From: Acidobacteriota bacterium
GTDB lineage: Bacteria > Acidobacteriota > Holophagae > Thermotomaculales > Thermotomaculaceae
Assembly: GCA_027067895.1 (NCBI GenBank)
Contig: JAMOUY010000293.1
Location: 1 to 7,078 of the forward strand
Reading direction: 5' to 3'
Length of the DNA: 7,078 nt
The notes beneath the pieces were generated by a model. That model saw only the letters and a program-made list of their open reading frames with translations, made no database searches and was not told the DNA's origin. Both the position numbers and the translations under genes were made by a program. Numbering within the stretch: the first letter of the stretch is position 1; each line of letters starts with the position of its first letter. Positions 6,588-7,078 of this stretch are shown piece after piece.

Positions 6588-6778
6588 GAAACCAAAAACT
6601 TGCTTTTTCAAACGCCGAAACAGGCAAAGATTACGGATACAAAAAAGAGGAAACCGTAATTTATCACTGCACGCAAATAGAAGAAAACGGAGTTTTGATT
6701 TTAATTTGGGACAAAAACAAAAACCAATGGCTTTGGGCAAACATAGAATATTTCAAACCTAAAAAGGAGGGAAAATGA
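6584..6778 (+). CDS. Unrecognised 64-aa protein between the SprT-like and SLOG genes
   Basis: I do not recognise this protein. It is a 64-aa charged, soluble polypeptide with a lysine/glutamate-rich N-terminal third and a lysine-rich end. The middle (about residues 24-58) alternates hydrophobic and polar residues as in a small beta sheet or SH3-like barrel: ETVIYHC, then GVLILIW, then WLWANIEYFKP. The three tryptophans (Trp42, Trp49, Trp51) and single cysteine (Cys29) are notable for its size. No metal-binding pattern, membrane segment or signal peptide is seen. It is probably a real gene because it overlaps both neighbours by ATGA, has its own Shine-Dalgarno GGGAG (6571-6575) eight bases upstream, and fills the space between two recognisable genes. 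It could be a partner or accessory subunit of either neighbour, but that is inference from position only. Confidence 0.7.
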   Translation: MRNQKLAFSNAETGKDYGYKKEETVIYHCTQIEENGVLILIWDKNKNQWLWANIEYFKPKKEGK

Positions 6779-7078
6779 AAATCGCCGTCATAGGTTCAAG
6801 AAACTTCAACAATTATCAATTGCTTAAAGACACTCTGGGCAAATACAAAGAAAAATGCGAAACAATAATATCGGGCGGGGCAAAGGGAGCGGACAAATTA
6901 GCGGAAAAATACGCGAAAGAAAACGGAATTGAAACAAAGATTTTCAAACCTGATTGGAAAAGATACGGAAAAGGAGCAGGGCTAATCAGAAACAGGCAAA
7001 TTGTTGAAAACGCAGATTTAATCATTGCCTTCTGGGACGGCAAATCCAAAGGAACGGAATTTTCCGTCAATTACGCAA
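6775..7078 (+). CDS. DUF2493 / YspA-type SLOG-fold protein (3' end cut by window edge)
   Basis: The frame opens at ATG 6775 and remains open for 101 codons to the window edge. It has the hallmarks of the DUF2493 (YspA, cpYpsA-related SLOG) family: an opening beta strand with IGSR (6-9), the loop SGGAKGAD (33-40), DWKRYGKGAGLIRN (60-73), and AFWDGKSKGTE (85-95). SLOG proteins have a Rossmann-like fold that binds nucleotides or nucleotide-derived ligands. The family is common in phages and mobile or defence-associated loci, though the function of this branch is not established. Family length is usually about 110-140 aa, so most of the domain is visible. The start has an excellent AGGAGGG (6765-6771) and overlaps the previous stop (ATGA, 6775-6778), so it is coupled to the 64-aa gene. 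All conserved loop residues I expect are present. The fold call is secure; ligand and role are unknown. Confidence 0.88.
   Translation, partial: MKIAVIGSRNFNNYQLLKDTLGKYKEKCETIISGGAKGADKLAEKYAKENGIETKIFKPDWKRYGKGAGLIRNRQIVENADLIIAFWDGKSKGTEFSVNYA

Overview
This is a bacterial window, AT-rich by eye, with strong Shine-Dalgarno sequences and tightly packed genes, several of which overlap. No gene fixes the taxon. The mix of a Kup potassium transporter, a glutamine-dependent NAD synthetase, a YdfG-like dehydrogenase and a tandem HD/HD-GYP protein fits many Gram-negative or deep-branching bacteria. Lysine is coded mostly by AAA, and AGA/AGG arginine codons are common.

Layout. Positions 1-6011 hold five genes, all on the minus strand and so read right to left: kup (K+ uptake), a cytoplasmic tandem HD/HD-GYP phosphodiesterase, nadE (last step of NAD synthesis), a YdfG-like short-chain dehydrogenase, and the first 89 codons of an HD-domain protein that runs off the left edge. 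nadE, the dehydrogenase and the HD protein are packed as one operon (15-bp gap, then an 8-bp overlap), apparently read from an extended -10 promoter just upstream of nadE. kup and the HD-GYP gene have gaps of 83-93 bp after them and may be separate units. No convincing intrinsic terminator is visible between any of them.

Positions 6012-6194 are a 183-bp divergent intergenic region between kup and a plus-strand cassette. It is rich in A and T tracts. It contains a plausible sigma70-type promoter for the cassette, a perfect 6-bp inverted repeat surrounding that promoter's -10 element, and a second, imperfect inverted repeat in the leader.

Positions 6195-7078 hold the cassette: three small genes, each overlapping the next by ATGA. 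They encode a compact SprT-like HExxH metalloprotease-type protein (130 aa), an unrecognised 64-aa protein, and a DUF2493/YspA-type SLOG nucleotide-binding-fold protein cut by the right edge. This looks like accessory DNA beside a housekeeping block and is the part most likely to be undescribed. The cassette may continue past the window, so its full composition cannot be judged here. Calls rest on motif recognition by eye; no database search was run.
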